DNA of 64,000 nucleotides from assembly GCA_013368325.1 (NCBI GenBank), contig JAACJK010000111.1, forward strand, positions 310,001 to 374,000. Reading direction: 5' to 3'. Positions 1-12,448 of this stretch are shown piece by piece. The stretch's first letter is position 1. Every line of letters begins with the position of its first letter. A program made the position numbers and the translations under genes. A model generated the notes under the pieces. It saw nothing but the letters and a program-made list of their open reading frames with translations, was not told the DNA's origin and did no database searches. This stretch comes from Ephemerocybe angulata (Eukaryota; Basidiomycota; Agaricomycetes; Agaricales; Psathyrellaceae).

Positions 1-253
1 GTGCGGGACCCGTCCTTGGCGCGCCAGCTCATGATCCATCAAACGTACACAGACAGCCGACATGGCCGCTAGCACGGTTTCTGAGGCAACTCTGTGTGCA
101 AAGCGAATCGGCGAAGCGCGATACGCACGTAAAGCGCATTCCGCACACTTGGCCTTGGTTACCCCGACGTAGGTATTCGGATGGGGTGGCAGTCAGTATT
201 TTTGGACTTGATCCTGGGAGGGCCGAGAGCGGAAGGGGACGGAGGATTTGGGG

Positions 254-3200
254 TATAAGAGTAGGTGCGCACTTTGGATTGTTCTGCATCCTCCTCAGCG
301 AGGTCTGCTCATTTCCCCCCTTTCCACTTTCACTACCCCGTCTCTCTTCGAGTCTTTGACTTGTTTCTATTCCCTCTCCTCAATATTTTGTGCTGCTTGT
401 CGCTTTCGCCTCTTCTCACTGCCGCTGTCGTCGACGACGAACTCGAGGTGAGTCTGGATGGCTATTCCGGCGTCGGCACCCCATCATCCTGATACCGCTC
501 ACGGTATTACTCCCGTCGCACCTTGGTCGCACCCCATATTTGCTTGACACGTCGCTTACACCTTTCCTTCACCCCACCAGCTCGTCACCCACATTTCTCG
601 TCGTCGCTCACCCACCCAAGTATGTCGCTTGTATCATTTCGACTCTCGTACTCACAATTTACTGATGTTCCATTTGTTTCTCATTAGTCGCTACTAGCTC
701 ATAGCAAGGGTGAGTCGCCCAGTTGCCCATATCATTCTCCCCGAGCCCGCGCTGACCACACAGATATTTACCAGATTCCCGTCAGTAGTGAGTATATTCT
801 TCTGTTATACGAACAGATCCCACTGACAGTTGAACTACGACTTGCTGACTCACCTTTGGATAGTCTATAGCCCAAGGGCATTACTGCGTCGTCGGAAGAA
901 GAGGGAAGCAAGGTAAGTTTCAGATTTTTCAGCTTGGTGCCAGCAACGCGACACTGACCTCCTGCACAGCGCTACAACCTTCTACGACCTTCCACACACC
1001 ACCCGCACGTCCTCCCCCACCATCCCGACCTCCACGCTTCGACACCGGCACCAACCTTGAAGACTCATCCCGGTTGGGCGACGACTGTACGACTGTCACA
1101 ATCCAGGTGAGTGGTGATCCTCGACTGTATAAGGCGTGTCACACTCACCAATACATTTCTTTTCAGCCCTTTCAAGCTGACCCTCACCACGAAGATTACA
1201 GAGGGAGAGACTACGGCTCATGGGTAAGCCAAATTCTTGTAGTAAAGACTAGATATCGCACTCACGACTTTATTGAAGAGCTTCAGCGTTTCTGATGACC
1301 AGAGCCCGGTAAGTGTACCACAGCCTGTCGAAAAATCATGGCCACTGACCTCCTTGCCCCGCTGTTAGATTCGTGTGACTCGGTGTTCCACGCCGGACAG
1401 CCTTCTCTAGCTATGCATGCAAGTAAGTATATTCATGTTTACGACTACATACACTGATATTGACTATGTCTTCTACACTAGGCCTACGAATTAATGCACC
1501 AGATGCTGCAAAGCACAGGTAAGTATTCGTTCGTGGGGTCTACGGTTCAATAACTCACCTCCACACTTCCCATAGCAGCGTACACGGCTCCAGGGTATGA
1601 CTGCGCTGAGGGGAACCTATGGTAACTCTAGTAACATCTAGGTTAGTTGTCGGGAACGCGGCGCTGATTTTCTGGGCAGCACTCGGCCGGGTTTCGTCAC
1701 CACCGACGACTGCCCCAACCCACCCGCACGTCGTCTCCTATCAAGAAATGTCGCACCCAGATCCCGGGAGGCCGTTGGCATCGTCGACAACGCACTGGGG
1801 GTGAGTGACGACCGCCGTTTCGCGGAAACCGCGATCGCTGACGGGCTGACCCAACGTCGATTAGGTTCGTGACGAGCGTTGAGGTGCACTGAGGCGGTCG
1901 TTTCGAAGCGAGAGGGCGGGGCTATTGCACGAGAGTCCACACAATGTGAGTATTTCGTTCAAACGAAGTCAAATAGAACTTTCCTTACCATGTATCAGGC
2001 GCCGCCGCGCGAGTGGATGTGAGTATCCCAACGGCATCTTGTTCTTGCATGTCGGGCTGTGGGAGTGCCGTCCGTCGTCCCCAAGTCGTGTTCGTGCGTC
2101 ATTGTCGTGCCAGCACATGGATATCGTTGGTGCGGATTGGGTTCATTTGACGCGCGTGTCTACTCAAGAGCTCTGCGCTGCGCTCGTCGTCGTGTCGAGG
2201 CCTTCGTCGATGGTCTCGAGAGGTCGTGTTGGAGTCGCTGAATGCCCCTGGCAGGTCGGTGAGGTCAGCGATGTGCACTAAGGATCGCGAATGTGCTGGC
2301 CAGAGGTTTGTGGCGACGGCCGGGTGGCTACCTTGCTTGCGCCGCTGCGAGACCGTGATACTTTGTGAGTTTTGCGTATACATCGTGAGTTCTTCTCATT
2401 GCCTATGAATCTAATATGAACTCACTTTATCGCGTTCCTAGCCTTTACCCAACGCACCCGCTCCCATCCCCCAACCTCCAGCCGCCGCTTGTGGACATGC
2501 CCCAAAGTGCGATGTGTTGGCCACTCGCATTCGTACGGCGCCGTCGTCTTCAGGCCGGTCGAGGTAGTGCTGCACTAATCGCTCGCACGTCGGGGCGCGC
2601 TGCGAGTTGTGCTGGAGTGTCGGGTGGCCCTGGGCTCGGTGTGCGAGGCCTTGGCAGTCGGTGTTTTGGGGTTTCAGCGTGTGTGTGGATTTGGTGGGCC
2701 CCGAGCCTGATCGAGAGGTGAGTAGAGTCGCGAGACTTGGTTATTGATTACTCACCCCTCTCGTAGATTCCACCCCACCTTCTTCTCCTGCTGGTGTCAC
2801 CGTTGGCCACACCAGGACACTGCGCGTGACAGGTGGTGGTCACCGTCGTTTCGGCTGGTCGAGGGCGACTGTGCAGGCCGTGGGGCGCGCCGAGTGTTGT
2901 GCTGTCGTGTCGGGGGTGCGAGGTCTTGAAAATTTGCGTTTTGGGGTTGTTGGTCGACCTGGTCAAGGTATGAGTACAGTCGCGAGCGCAAGCTATTGAT
3001 TAACTTGCCTCTGTCCTAGATTCCGCGCCGTTGTTGAGGGTGTTGGTGCATGCGCGCGATCGCTGCAGTGCGCTTTCCGAGCACGACGAGCTCTGATCGA
3101 TGATCAAGAGGTGAGTACGTCCCGCAAGTCCTAACTATTGGAGTATTCACCTCTCTCCTAGGATCTATCCCGTGCTCGCTGACTTTGCGGTTGGCGAGAC

Positions 3201-3420
3201 CAGTAGGCCCATGCGTGCGCTTTCCGAGCACAACGAGCTCTCCTAGATTCCAGCCCGTGCTCGCTGGTGTCTCCGTTATCAAGAAGCTTCGTGCACCCGC
3301 ATGCCGCGCTTCAAGTTGTCGCTGTTGGTGCGGAGCTCTGCATCCAAGGTGAGCAACGCTCGCATACCCAATACAATCCATACTGACCCCATATTTCCTA
3401 GCTCTGCACGATGGCCGATG
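254..3420 (+). ncRNA. Exon-ladder locus 1 (spliced, probably non-coding)
   Basis: A TATA-like TATAAGA (254-260) is followed by a pyrimidine-rich tract (about 300-420) and then a long series of short blocks separated by intron-like segments. Examples of GT..AG introns are 788-863, 913-969, 1107-1166, 1224-1278, 1309-1368, 1423-1481 and 1519 onward, nearly all with GTGAGT or GTAAGT donors and CTGAC/CTCAC-like branch points. The blocks between them are about 20-140 nt. Joined exons 864-912, 970-1106, 1167-1223, 1279-1308 and 1369-1410 leave one frame open for 104 codons, but it contains no ATG and the exon before it (764-787) is preceded by an in-frame stop. Later blocks (2720-3400) repeat phrases such as GCTTTCCGAGCAC and TAGATTCC. 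ARG7 starts 230 bp downstream, so a long spliced leader for ARG7 is an alternative to an independent lncRNA. Confidence 0.45.
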
Positions 3421-3651
3421 CGAGTACGCACAGCGAGCTCGTCGACCGTTTTCGTAGACGGCGCCATGGGATGCGGATTGCAGGCGGGCGCGCGTCGCGA
3501 GAGCCAATCAGAGCTGTTGGGCCGTCGTGGAAGAGGTCAAAGAAGGGCGGAGAGGCGCGTCGAGGCGTTTGAGAACCGCGCCAGGCAGCCAATCAGAGGC
3601 CGAGGGAGGCGTCGCACTGATGTTGTCATTTATTTGGCGCACTCCTCCCTC

Positions 3652-5163
3652 ATGCCACGACCAGCTCCGCAGGCGGTCCTCCGACGGCTCGCCTCGACAT
3701 TCACCCAACGCCCGTCACCGCCAAAATCGCACCTCCATGCCCCTCTGCCCTCCAACTCCTTCCCCCAGGGCTATGTGCTGACCGGCCTGCACGCCGGCGT
3801 CAAAAAGAAAGCGGGAGTCCCCGATGTCGCCGTCATCCTCTCGACCGTGCAGGATCGCAAGACGGCGGCAGCTGCATGCTTCACGAGGAACGCGTTCAAG
3901 GCCGCACCGGTTCTCGTCAGCGATGAAATTTTGACCAAGAATGGGGGGTACGCAAGCGCCGTGGTTGTGAACAGCGGATGTGCGAATGCTGTTACCGGGA
4001 AGCAGGGCATGGAGGATGCATGGGCCATGGTGAAGGCGACCGATGCACTTCTCCCTACGAAAGAGGACCACCCACAGACTCTTGTCATGTCCACAGGCGT
4101 CATTGGCCAGAACCTCCCCATCTCCAAGATCCTCTCTGGGATTTCGGCCGCACAGGCATCGCTCGGGTCTGACTTTGCGTCGTGGGAGCTCGCTGCGAAG
4201 GCCTTCATGACCACCGACACCTTCCCCAAGCTCCGTTCGCGCGTCTTCAAAATCAAGGGCGTCGAGTACCGCATGGCTGGGATGGACAAGGGCGCAGGGA
4301 TGATCCACCCCGACATGGGACCTGCGTCGACCTTCAGCAGTGCCCCGAGGCAGCTGCACGCCACGCTGCTGGGCTGCATTATGACCGACGCCGCCGTTTC
4401 GCCCCGCTCGCTGCAGAATGCCCTCACGTACGCCGTGGACCGCAGCTTCAACTCTATCAGCGTCGACGGCGACATGTCCACGAATGACTCGATCTACGTC
4501 CTCGCTAATGGTGCCGCTGCGCCCTCGGCTGCTGTTATCGACGAACAGACCGACCCGGAGGCGTACGAGGCGTTCAAGACCGAGCTCACGGACTTTGCAG
4601 CGGACCTGGCCAAGCTGGTCGTGCGCGACGGAGAGGGCGCGACCAAGTTTGTGACTGTGACTGTCAAGGGTGCACCGAGCTATGGTGATGCGCACCGCGT
4701 CGCGAGCCGCATCAGCACGAGTGCCCTCGTCAAGACGGCGCTCTACGGAGAGGATGCCAAGTGCGTGTTTTCTCCTCTCATATATTCTCGTACTTATGTT
4801 CTTCCAGCTGGGGTCGCATCCTTGCGGCGACTGGATCCGTGCCCTTCTCTGCGCCTACGCCCACCTCTGCTGCACCCGTCATCGACCCCTCCAAGGTCAG
4901 TGTCACCCTCGTCCCCGCCGACGGCTCCGCGCCCCTCCCTGTACTCGTCAACGGCGAACCCGAAAAGGTCGACGAGGTCCGTGCCAAGGAGATCATGGTT
5001 CAGGAGGACTTTGAGCTTCTCGTGGATCTCAAGATGGGCGAGGAGCAGGCGACGTACTGGACTTGCGACTTTAGCTATGTGAGTGGGTTTCGATTTGACC
5101 GAGGACGCGTGCTGACGGTCTTTGCAGGAGTATGTGTCAATCAATGGAGATTATAGGTCGTAA
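3652..5163 (+). CDS. ARG7: Mitochondrial ornithine acetyltransferase / N-acetylglutamate synthase
   Basis: Bifunctional ArgJ-family enzyme of the acetyl cycle of arginine synthesis. It moves acetyl from N-acetylornithine to glutamate and, in bifunctional members, makes N-acetylglutamate from acetyl-CoA. Three exons (3652-4760, 4808-5078, 5128-5163) encode 471 aa, the normal family length. The first 30 residues are rich in Arg/Ser/Pro and lack acids, as in a matrix-targeting presequence. Family signatures are clear: NSGCANA, STGVIG, MDKGAGMIHPDMGP, the autoproteolysis site HATLLG (cleavage expected between Ala and Thr), SVDGDMSTND, the splice-spanning EDANWGRI, and C-terminal EYVSINGDYRS. The ATG at 3652 begins the presequence. 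The same frame stays open upstream to 3301, but that part overlaps the exon ladder and has no family similarity. Confidence 0.95.
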
Positions 5164-5332
5164 ACGATGTAGAATTCAAACTTGCTCCCATTTAACCATT
5201 TCACGTCGCCCACGAACTCCCGGAGACCGGCCCATACCCATCGCTCACGTATCGTGCCCCCCTCACAACAACGTCGATTGACAAAACTCTATTCCCGCAC
5301 AATGTGTGAAGTCTAATGAAGAAAGCTTTGCT

Positions 5333-7098
5333 CTACCAACGCTGATCGTAAATGCCAATGGCGGCTCGTCTCGACAACTCGCGCCCAGACACCTGTGATT
5401 CCACCCCATCCGCGACCCAGTGCCTTGGGTACTCTTCAAATGAGGTCAGCACCTCTCTCGAGTTTGGAATTCCTGGTTCTTCGACATGACCAGTACCGAA
5501 GACCCCCTCTGTCCCTGTGCCGCTGATGTGCAACACTTTCTGTCGCTGTAGGATCACGAACATAAGTCGGCTGCACAGGATAGACTCCATTGTTCGTTGG
5601 AGGCTGCGGAGTGGCGAGGTTAACTGGTCGAGCACATGAAAGGCAAGGCAGAACCTACGGCGCAAGAAGAATGGTGGCCTTGACCTACAATGTTGGTTAG
5701 TACTCCGAATATCCATATGAATCGACTTCCCAAGTACGCACCATTGCCGGTATGTTGAGCACAACCACGTTGATGATACCTAGAACTGAAACTTCGGTTT
5801 AGGCTGAGATCGGATGGGCATAGGAAATTCGATACGTGCGTATAATTACGACACAATAGAGGATGCCTTGTGTTCGTTCCTTTGTGAGCAACCCACAGGA
5901 TGAGCCAAATGTCAAGCTCACCATTCCCGTAAAGCGTGAGCACCCATGAGTCTCTTGACTGCCGCACTTTAAGAAAAAACGTCAAGAGGTGTGTCTAGTC
6001 AGGTTTCGTGAAGGACAGCGATGAACTCACCGTGTTGAAGGCCTCTAACCAACATAAATGCTACCGTCACTGGTCCGTCGAAAGATTCTCAACATACGCA
6101 CCCACTACTCATGAAAGCAGCTCTGAATCAGCGAGTACTCACCTGCTTCTGTTGCAAGCGCCGAGATATATATCCCTTGCCAATACGCGACTTTGACCTT
6201 AAGTCTACATCCATGCACAGTTGCATGTGGCTGATCGAAAACTCCAAGGACTGTTGAGAGCTCAGTTTCATCCTCTGCCCTCTAAGCGTAGAACTCACAG
6301 TCCAAGTTGGCAGTTTGGAGTGCTATAAACGCGGCCCAAGCGGAGAGGGTTGCCTGACGTAAAGAATGCATGAGCAAATCGAGTTCGCGCACGTAGCCTA
6401 ACTTTGTACCAGCAGGAGGCCCCCGAGGAGGAACACGACGATTCGGTTGCGTCCCCAAAGGGCACATGCGTGAAGATATATTATGACTAGGTTGGATGTC
6501 TCAAACGACGTTGACTTGCATAGTATAGACATTGCACGTACCACGACACGCAGTACCGCCGACAAACGTCGTCCCTTGAAGTGTGTAGTTGTAGAGAGCC
6601 CCAGCATCCTACAAATAGCCTCGCTCACATAGTTGGGTCTTGAATATCGCCTCGCATGCCTGTATATGAGTGAGTTATCAGCCACTAAGCATAGTTCGAA
6701 GGGACGTACCCTTGCACTATCAGTTGACCGACCATCTTATTTGAATGTGAGAACCTCATCTCCTTTCAAGCCTCCCCAAAGCGACTCACAATAGATAAGC
6801 AAAGCTTCGTCAATCAGAGGTAAGTAACGATTCAGGTAGAAAAGTGGAATGCCGATGGACCAAGGAGACTTCCAGATGGTTGTGACCTAGCATTATTGGT
6901 CCAGGGATGAGTTGAACAACACGGATACTAAGCTTAAGCTGAGATTGCGAATCCAGACCTCGGAATCGAATGTAAGGAAGTAATCGTAGACCTGGAGTAA
7001 AGCCCGCTTAATCCTGATAATACGACAGAGGGCTTTATAGCACGTACCAGGAGCGTCCAAGCTGAAGCATTGAGGTACCTCTGGGTTATCGAGACCAT
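5333..7098 (-). CDS. DUF6533-type multi-pass membrane protein (many introns)
   Basis: The 5' part is read with confidence: exon 1 7098-7048 (MVSITQRYLNASAWTLL), exon 2 6991-6959 (VYDYFLTFDSE) and exon 3 6886-6790 (including IWKSPWSIGIPLFYLNRY). This is the classical N-terminal DUF6533 signature of basidiomycete membrane proteins. Further on come HACALWGRNR (near 6460-6500), LTLYGNG ending at 5922, a 12-nt exon 5866-5855 and exon 5785-5742, which together read GILYFLGIINVVVLNIPAM, the usual late DUF6533 motif. LTSPLRSLQRTMESIL then leads to a stop at 5333. Central exons (about 6790-5990) and the junction after 5742 are not resolved, so the total length is uncertain. The family is predicted to be seven-pass and plasma-membrane-like, with unknown function. 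I see no clear disabling mutation, but cannot exclude one in the unresolved part. Confidence 0.72.
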
Positions 7099-8073
7099 CC
7101 CAATCCTCAAGCCGCTTTAAGATGTGATGTCCAGGAAAGCGCCAGAGATGAGCCCCGCTCGCAGTTGAAGAAGTTGTTGGCCACTGGCACCCTGAGCCTG
7201 TCTACCGGGTGGCACGCAGGCAAGAAAGTGAGGATGAGAGTTAGTGGGCAAAACGAAAGAGCGCCGGGATGAAACACTGGCGGAATGACAACCCCCCTGC
7301 AGGGCTAAGTACAGGCATGATCATCTGCGGTCAACTCAAAGCAGCTCAGACTTGGAGGCGCCCGTAAAATATACTTTTAGACTATATGGGACCCCGTCTT
7401 CGGAGAACTCTATCTAACTCTCACACACATTATGAAATGAATGGTGTTCCTGTCAATGGCTCCCGAGCTTTCAAGATGTGGGCCTCGGATCGAGCGCCGG
7501 ACGCTCCAGCTGAAAGTAGACCTTCGAGTCTCAAAACACTGGAAAGGCTTGGTTTGGGACGATAGTGAATCAAAAAATACAGAGCATGTAGCGAATACTC
7601 AAGTTCTTCAATAGTTCCATGCTCGAAGAGTGGAAATTTGGTGCCAGTGCATCTATTCCGTGACCCATCGACGGGAGACGATCAAGACGGTGCTGTAAGG
7701 CCCCATTGAGTTGAACAAGACGGTGACTCCTGGAATTTATGTATGGCGGGCTCTTCCCGCTATGATCTTGTCTCCCAGTGAATGAATGAATTCTAGCGGC
7801 GCCCGTCACGATCAGCTAAGGCCCGGCGCGGAAGGGGTTTGGGACCTTTGGGTATGCACGGGCCATCCTCTTCCAGTCCGAAACTCGGTAATCTCCCTTA
7901 AAAAGTGAGGGTTGAGTGAGGGCTCCCTGGGGGCGTCAGATGTTGTGAATCTTGTGATTTGACTGGTCAGTGGTTCCTGGATCCTGCCTTCTGGAAGGAG
8001 CATTGGGCAAGCATTGCCATTAGTTCAATGTGGCGTTACCTGTTGCCGCGCGGGAGTAAAATTACTAAAAAGT
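7099..8073. other. Intergenic, nothing recognised
   Basis: About 1 kb between the DUF6533 gene start and the tRNA. Short open frames on the minus strand (7570-7809, 7812-8003) have no recognisable motifs. The right part may carry promoter elements of the DUF6533 gene, but no clear TATA box was identified. Confidence 0.4.
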
Positions 8074-8145
8074 CTCTCTGCCTGGGAGTCGAACCCAGCT
8101 TTCGCGCGTGACAGGCGCGTGTACTAACCGATATACTAGCAAAGA
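8074..8145 (-). tRNA. tRNA-Asp (anticodon GTC)
   Basis: The minus strand folds as a complete cloverleaf without intron. The acceptor stem is TCTTTGC with GCAGAGA (one T-G pair), the D stem GTAT/GTAC, the anticodon stem CGCGC/GCGCG with loop CTGTCAC (anticodon GTC), the variable loop AAAG, and the T arm CTGGG-TTCGACT-CCCAG. The unpaired G at 8074 is the discriminator base expected for eukaryotic tRNA-Asp. Internal promoters are plausible: a B-box GGTTCGACTCC is present and the A-box is somewhat divergent. Confidence 0.9.
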
Positions 8146-8258
8146 CGTTGTGAAAAGGCGCCATCGCTTGCTCATGTCGATGCAATCTGGAGAGAAACCA
8201 GATGGTACATGTACAACGTACAACTTTGATACACAGAGAACTCAACCCAATAGTTGGT

Positions 8259-9230
8259 CTAATCGTAGAAAATCAGGGCGCGATGGATTGGCGATGAGGA
8301 GCATTGACTGGGGTGGGTGTGTTAATTTCCAAGTCGGATGACTCGAATCCATAAACCCAGTATGGTGTGTGAAGACGGCAACACTTCCGTCCTGAACTGA
8401 ATCGAAGCTATTCTCCTTGTCACAAACGCATAGATACCAATATCAGAATAACAGAATAGCGAACCACTCGATGAGGCCTGACGAGTCACGGCCTCCTCTG
8501 GAGTCATTCCCCATTGGTACTTCCAGTTATGGTTTGGGTTGTAAGTAATCCGTACCTCTCTCCCTCCCTGTCATCATACCGCAGTGCTATTTCTAGAGCG
8601 TCCTTTTCAACGTCTACGCTCCTGTAAGTGCACAAGGCCAGAGGCCATTCAATTGCGGGAACTTGGATTGGCCTCCATAAGTTGATGATTTGGAACCGCT
8701 TCTCTAAGAGAGTGGGTACTTCGTCCGCCGGTAGATGGAGATAGACACGGGCTATGGCCGCCTTTATATGTGTGCCTGGGCGACCGGCTGGCGGGTATTC
8801 TCCGCCTCACCAATCTGCTCAGGGTTATGCCGACGATAGCTAGATGAAGAGCTCAGGAATGCGTCCCGACAACCACAAAGGATGGGGGACTTACTATGAT
8901 CGAATATAACAACCTTGGATGTCCCAGTAATCTTCTTGAGTAGCTCGATGCTTCAGCATAATATTCGTCTTTCGCTTCCTTGTCAATCGCAAAAGAAGTG
9001 CAGTGTGCTTCAAGGCACGAGACTTGATGAACTGAAACCCGTCATTGTCGTTGCCTAACCCGTTTGTGATTGGATAAGAGGGTGAGCTTACCGAAGGCCC
9101 TGGAACTCTGCATCTACAGTACAGACCTCTGTTCGCCATTGATGCCCTCAACTCCACGAACATCAACGTGTAAACGCCGTAAGACACGGGCGCTTAAACT
9201 GTATGCGCCAGATTGGCACTATTTGGTCCG
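8259..9230 (-). pseudogene. Relic of an AsaB / CmcJ-like hydroxylase-desaturase gene
   Basis: Fragments of one protein family appear in order on the minus strand but in shifting frames: VDVRGVEGINGEQ (about 9165), GFQFIKSRALKHTA, IDKEAKDEYYAE, SIELLKKITGTSKVVIFDH (ends about 8897), HLPADEVPTLLEKRFQ then INLWRPIQVPAIEWPLALC (about 8730-8650), ITYNPNHNWKYQWGMTPEEAV (about 8530-8480), SFDSVQDGSVAVFTHHTGF (about 8400-8345) and a final ALIFYD stop at 8259. The order and the NLWRP and W-x-M-x-P-E-E motifs match the fungal family annotated as 7-alpha-cephem-methoxylase P8 chain, GA4 desaturase or AsaB. At least three frame changes are needed, one apparently a two-base AG gain in the purine run near 8560, so I call it a pseudogene. 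Some changes could be unrecognised introns. Confidence 0.62.
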
Positions 9231-9298
9231 GCATCCTGGTGTCATGAAACGAGCCGAGTTCGATCGCTATATATCGTCCTTCTCGAACCACCATCATA

Positions 9299-10882
9299 GT
9301 GACCTGCCCTCGCCAAGTCGGAAGGATGACCGGTCATCCTGCCAAGGAGAAGGCCAAGAGGTCGTGCAAAGCACTTCAAGTAGCCGTCAACGCCGCTGTC
9401 GAGCTCGCCTGGGACTCGAAGTTAAAGCCAGACGAGTGGGGCGCAAGCGAGAACCCGACAAATACGCGCAAAGGTCTTCTATCAATGCCTCCCGAAATCG
9501 TTTTTGAAGTACTCTCGCATCTATCGCCAGTCACGAACGCAACGATGGTAGTGCCCTTGCGCGACCTGTGGGGCCCCACTTTGGAGAAAGCGTACCTCGA
9601 ACGCCCAGACACGTTAAGAGCGTTATCTCAAACATGTGTCGCTTATCGGAGGAGGATCCTGCCGTTGGTATGGGGTCAGCTTGACGCGTGTGTGTCGACA
9701 AGGGAAGAAGTCGACGTGGATAGGAGCGAGTGGAAATGGTTTCAACATGTAGGGCTTGCCCTGTTTCGCAAGTGCACCTGGTTAATTCACCACCCTGAAC
9801 ACGGGATCTTCGTGAGGTGAGTTCGCGATAATGGATGGAATTAAGGGCGAAACTTAGGCAACTATTCATGTTCAGGGACATACACGTCTCGATTTCGAGG
9901 TTCCAGGTTGACATCATATTGTCGGCCTTTATCAAATGCCTTCGATCCTTACCAAATCTTCGTTCGATCCACATCCTCCATGCCTATACAGCGATAGGAC
10001 CCCCTCTTCGAAGGCTCACCGATGGGCTCTCCTTCCCCAGTGTCCAAACGTTCATTGGTCCAAACTATTGCTGTGGGCTCATGAAATGCTGTGGAGACGT
10101 CCGAATCGTAGAATGCAATCGGGAGGATGGAGCGAAGCTCGTCAGCGCTATGCGTCGCAACTGCCGACAAGTGGAGGTCGTTCGCGGGATCAATCTTGAA
10201 GGAGAGGTCCCTCTGGTCAAGCGTAAGTAGGTCTGTTCGTTGATTGTATTGGCGGAGGTTAGCTCACACCCTCCTTATTCCCAGAGCTAACCAGGTTTGC
10301 GCCAAACATACGTTCTCTCCAGGTTGGGGTGCGGCTCTCTAATGTGAGCACCACACAGTCAGCTAGAAGCGCAATTGCATCCTCATCTTATACATGCGGC
10401 GACTCAGAATTTCATCTCACACCTCAAGGAGTTCAAGAATATTACAGCCATGGAGATTCAAGTTCCCCAAGACTATTCGGTGTACCCTTTGCCGACAGAA
10501 GAGGAAGTGAAGGACACCGAGAACAGTATCCGAGAGGTTCTTTGCTGCTCTGAAGCCACTGGGGATCGCCGGCTGCAGATCAGCTACAGAACGAGGCGTG
10601 GAGTCAAGCTCTACAAACCCATCCCAGAACTCGATTCTGACGACTCTGAGTACGATTCGGACGCGCTTTCGGAGCACGCCGTCTGGGATATGAGAGATAT
10701 GCTATTCGAGCTAGACACTCCGCTCAAACATGTTGAATATGTAAGTCAAGGGAAGGATGTTCATGTCTACTAGTGTCCTACTTCCAATATACTGGCTTCT
10801 TGCAGAGGTCCTTTCTCGAGACTTCCACAGGCTACAGCGCAAGCCCAGCAGTGAGCGGCAATCTGAGCAGCCAGCCTTTTGA
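9299..10882 (+). CDS. F-box domain protein
   Basis: Model with five exons: 9299-9816, 9858-10222, 10285-10322, 10363-10740 and 10808-10882. The start may instead be the ATG at 9326. The N-terminal part carries an F-box-like motif, MPPEIVFEVLSHLSP, followed by LRALSQTCVAYRRRILPLVW, typical of basidiomycete F-box proteins that recruit substrates to SCF ubiquitin ligases. The rest (PNLRSIHIL, FPSVQTFIGPN, HLKEFKNITAMEI) has the spaced leucine and aromatic pattern of degenerate leucine-rich repeats. The last exon uses the acceptor CAGAG at 10807 to give a short basic tail ending SEQPAF. The neighbouring acceptor at 10805 would change frame and read towards the next gene. Substrate unknown. Confidence 0.68.
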
Positions 10883-11045
10883 TTGCCGCCCGCTACTACC
10901 CTCCCGGCGGCTATTGGACTTTGTTTGCCTCGCTCCGCCTCCACAAACATCAAATTCATGTCAGCATTTCGCTGGCGGTGATTTGAGTTCCTTTTCTTTT
11001 CTACCACTTCTTACCTCCAACTCTTTGCCTCAAAGGAACATCCAA

Positions 11046-12448
11046 ATGGTGCGGACGCGCAGTGCTGCGAAGCGTTTCGCGTCCAAGCTTTCCCAAGAGC
11101 TTGTCGACCACATCGTTGACTTGCTGGAAGACGACTCAAAAAGTCTGAAGAATCTGGGACTTGTCAGTCGATCCTGGTCGTACCGCACCAGGAAGCACCT
11201 ATTCAGCACAGTCACCCTGCGTAGCAGAGAAGAATGCCTCCAACTCCAAATGTTTACGAAGCACAAACCTGTTCTCGCACACTACATCACGTCTTTGGTG
11301 CTGGTATCTCAAGGAAACGTTTTCGGGCTAGGCAACATACCTTGGTTCGGATTCTGTCCCATTATAATCGAAATGATGTCCACTATGGACTCCATCGAAG
11401 AGGTTTCAATACAAGGGGAGGAGTACCGCCGGTTGTCCTGGGACTACCTTTCCTCAGCTTTCCAGCTCGCCTTTTACGACCTTGTCGCGCAGCCGCAAGT
11501 CCGCTGCCTGGAGCTGAAACATCAATTCGAAGTGAACGTTCTCCCCTTCGTACAATGCCACAACCTCAAATCTCTCCTTCTGACAAACGTGCGCGTATCT
11601 CCCACATACTCTATGGACACGGGGGCATGTTTCCCATTGAACGCCCCTTCCTCCCCCACCAACGACTCGGACGAGGAGGGCCGACTCGAGTACCTCAGCT
11701 TCACGGACTGTGACGAAGCAATCAGGACCATGCTTAAATGTTCGAGAAGCGCTGAAGGGACGCTCGATATAGCTCGCCCAATGGAACTCGAAGTATCCAC
11801 CCTCGGTTACGACAAGTACACGACGGCAGTACGCAACGCGTGCAGCTCTCAAGTGACAACATACAATGTCACCCACTCTCCCGAGGAGATCGAGTTCCCT
11901 TTCATCAAGGCATTCCCATCCAAGATATTCGACTTGTCGCGCCTCCCGCTTCTACAAAATTTAAATGTCGACATTCATTCACCCAAACCGACAGCACTAA
12001 CCGCCCTTCTCGACGGGCTAGAGCGGCTTTCAGTCCTCCGAAAGGATTCACCTTCTGACCTCGATACCGTGGTCTTGACCTTCGACCTCTATCCACCATC
12101 GAATGACTTGGACGACAACTCAAATTGGGACGACATCGATATAACAGACGACCTCAATCGGCTGGCGTACTATTACTCGATCTGGGAAAGGATGGAAAAA
12201 ATCATGATGAGGGGCGCCTTTGCCAACCTCGAGAAGCTTGAACTTGTTTTTCAATTCTGCTTCTCGATGCTCGACGACCCATCTACGTGGGACAACGCCA
12301 AAGCGGTGATGTTGCGCCGGATGCCCAGATTGAATTCCAAGGGGGTGTTGAAGATTCGCCATGAGTGAGTAGTCTTATACGACGGTCGTTGCGTTCTATC
12401 ATAGCAGCTACTCACCCGATTCTTACCACCCCCAGGGCTGATGAATGA
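11046..12448 (+). CDS. F-box protein, relative of the 24-37 kb array
   Basis: One long exon from the ATG at 11046. It encodes LSQELVDHIVDLLEDD and LGLVSRSWSYRTRKHLF, matching the N-terminal F-box of the array genes at 24.5-36.6 kb, followed by about 390 residues of weak leucine-rich repeats. The frame stops at 12366-12368 (440 aa). A strong GTGAGT donor at 12365 and acceptor at 12435 would replace the last residues with a terminus ending EADE at 12448, which I prefer. The frame is open upstream to 10773, but those residues belong to the intron and 3' end of the previous gene, so the MVRTRS start is chosen. Same orientation as the preceding F-box gene, about 160 bp apart. Confidence 0.75.

Noticed and set aside
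3301..3651. 117-codon extension of ARG7
   Set aside because: No family similarity, overlaps ladder introns, and the presequence starts at 3652.
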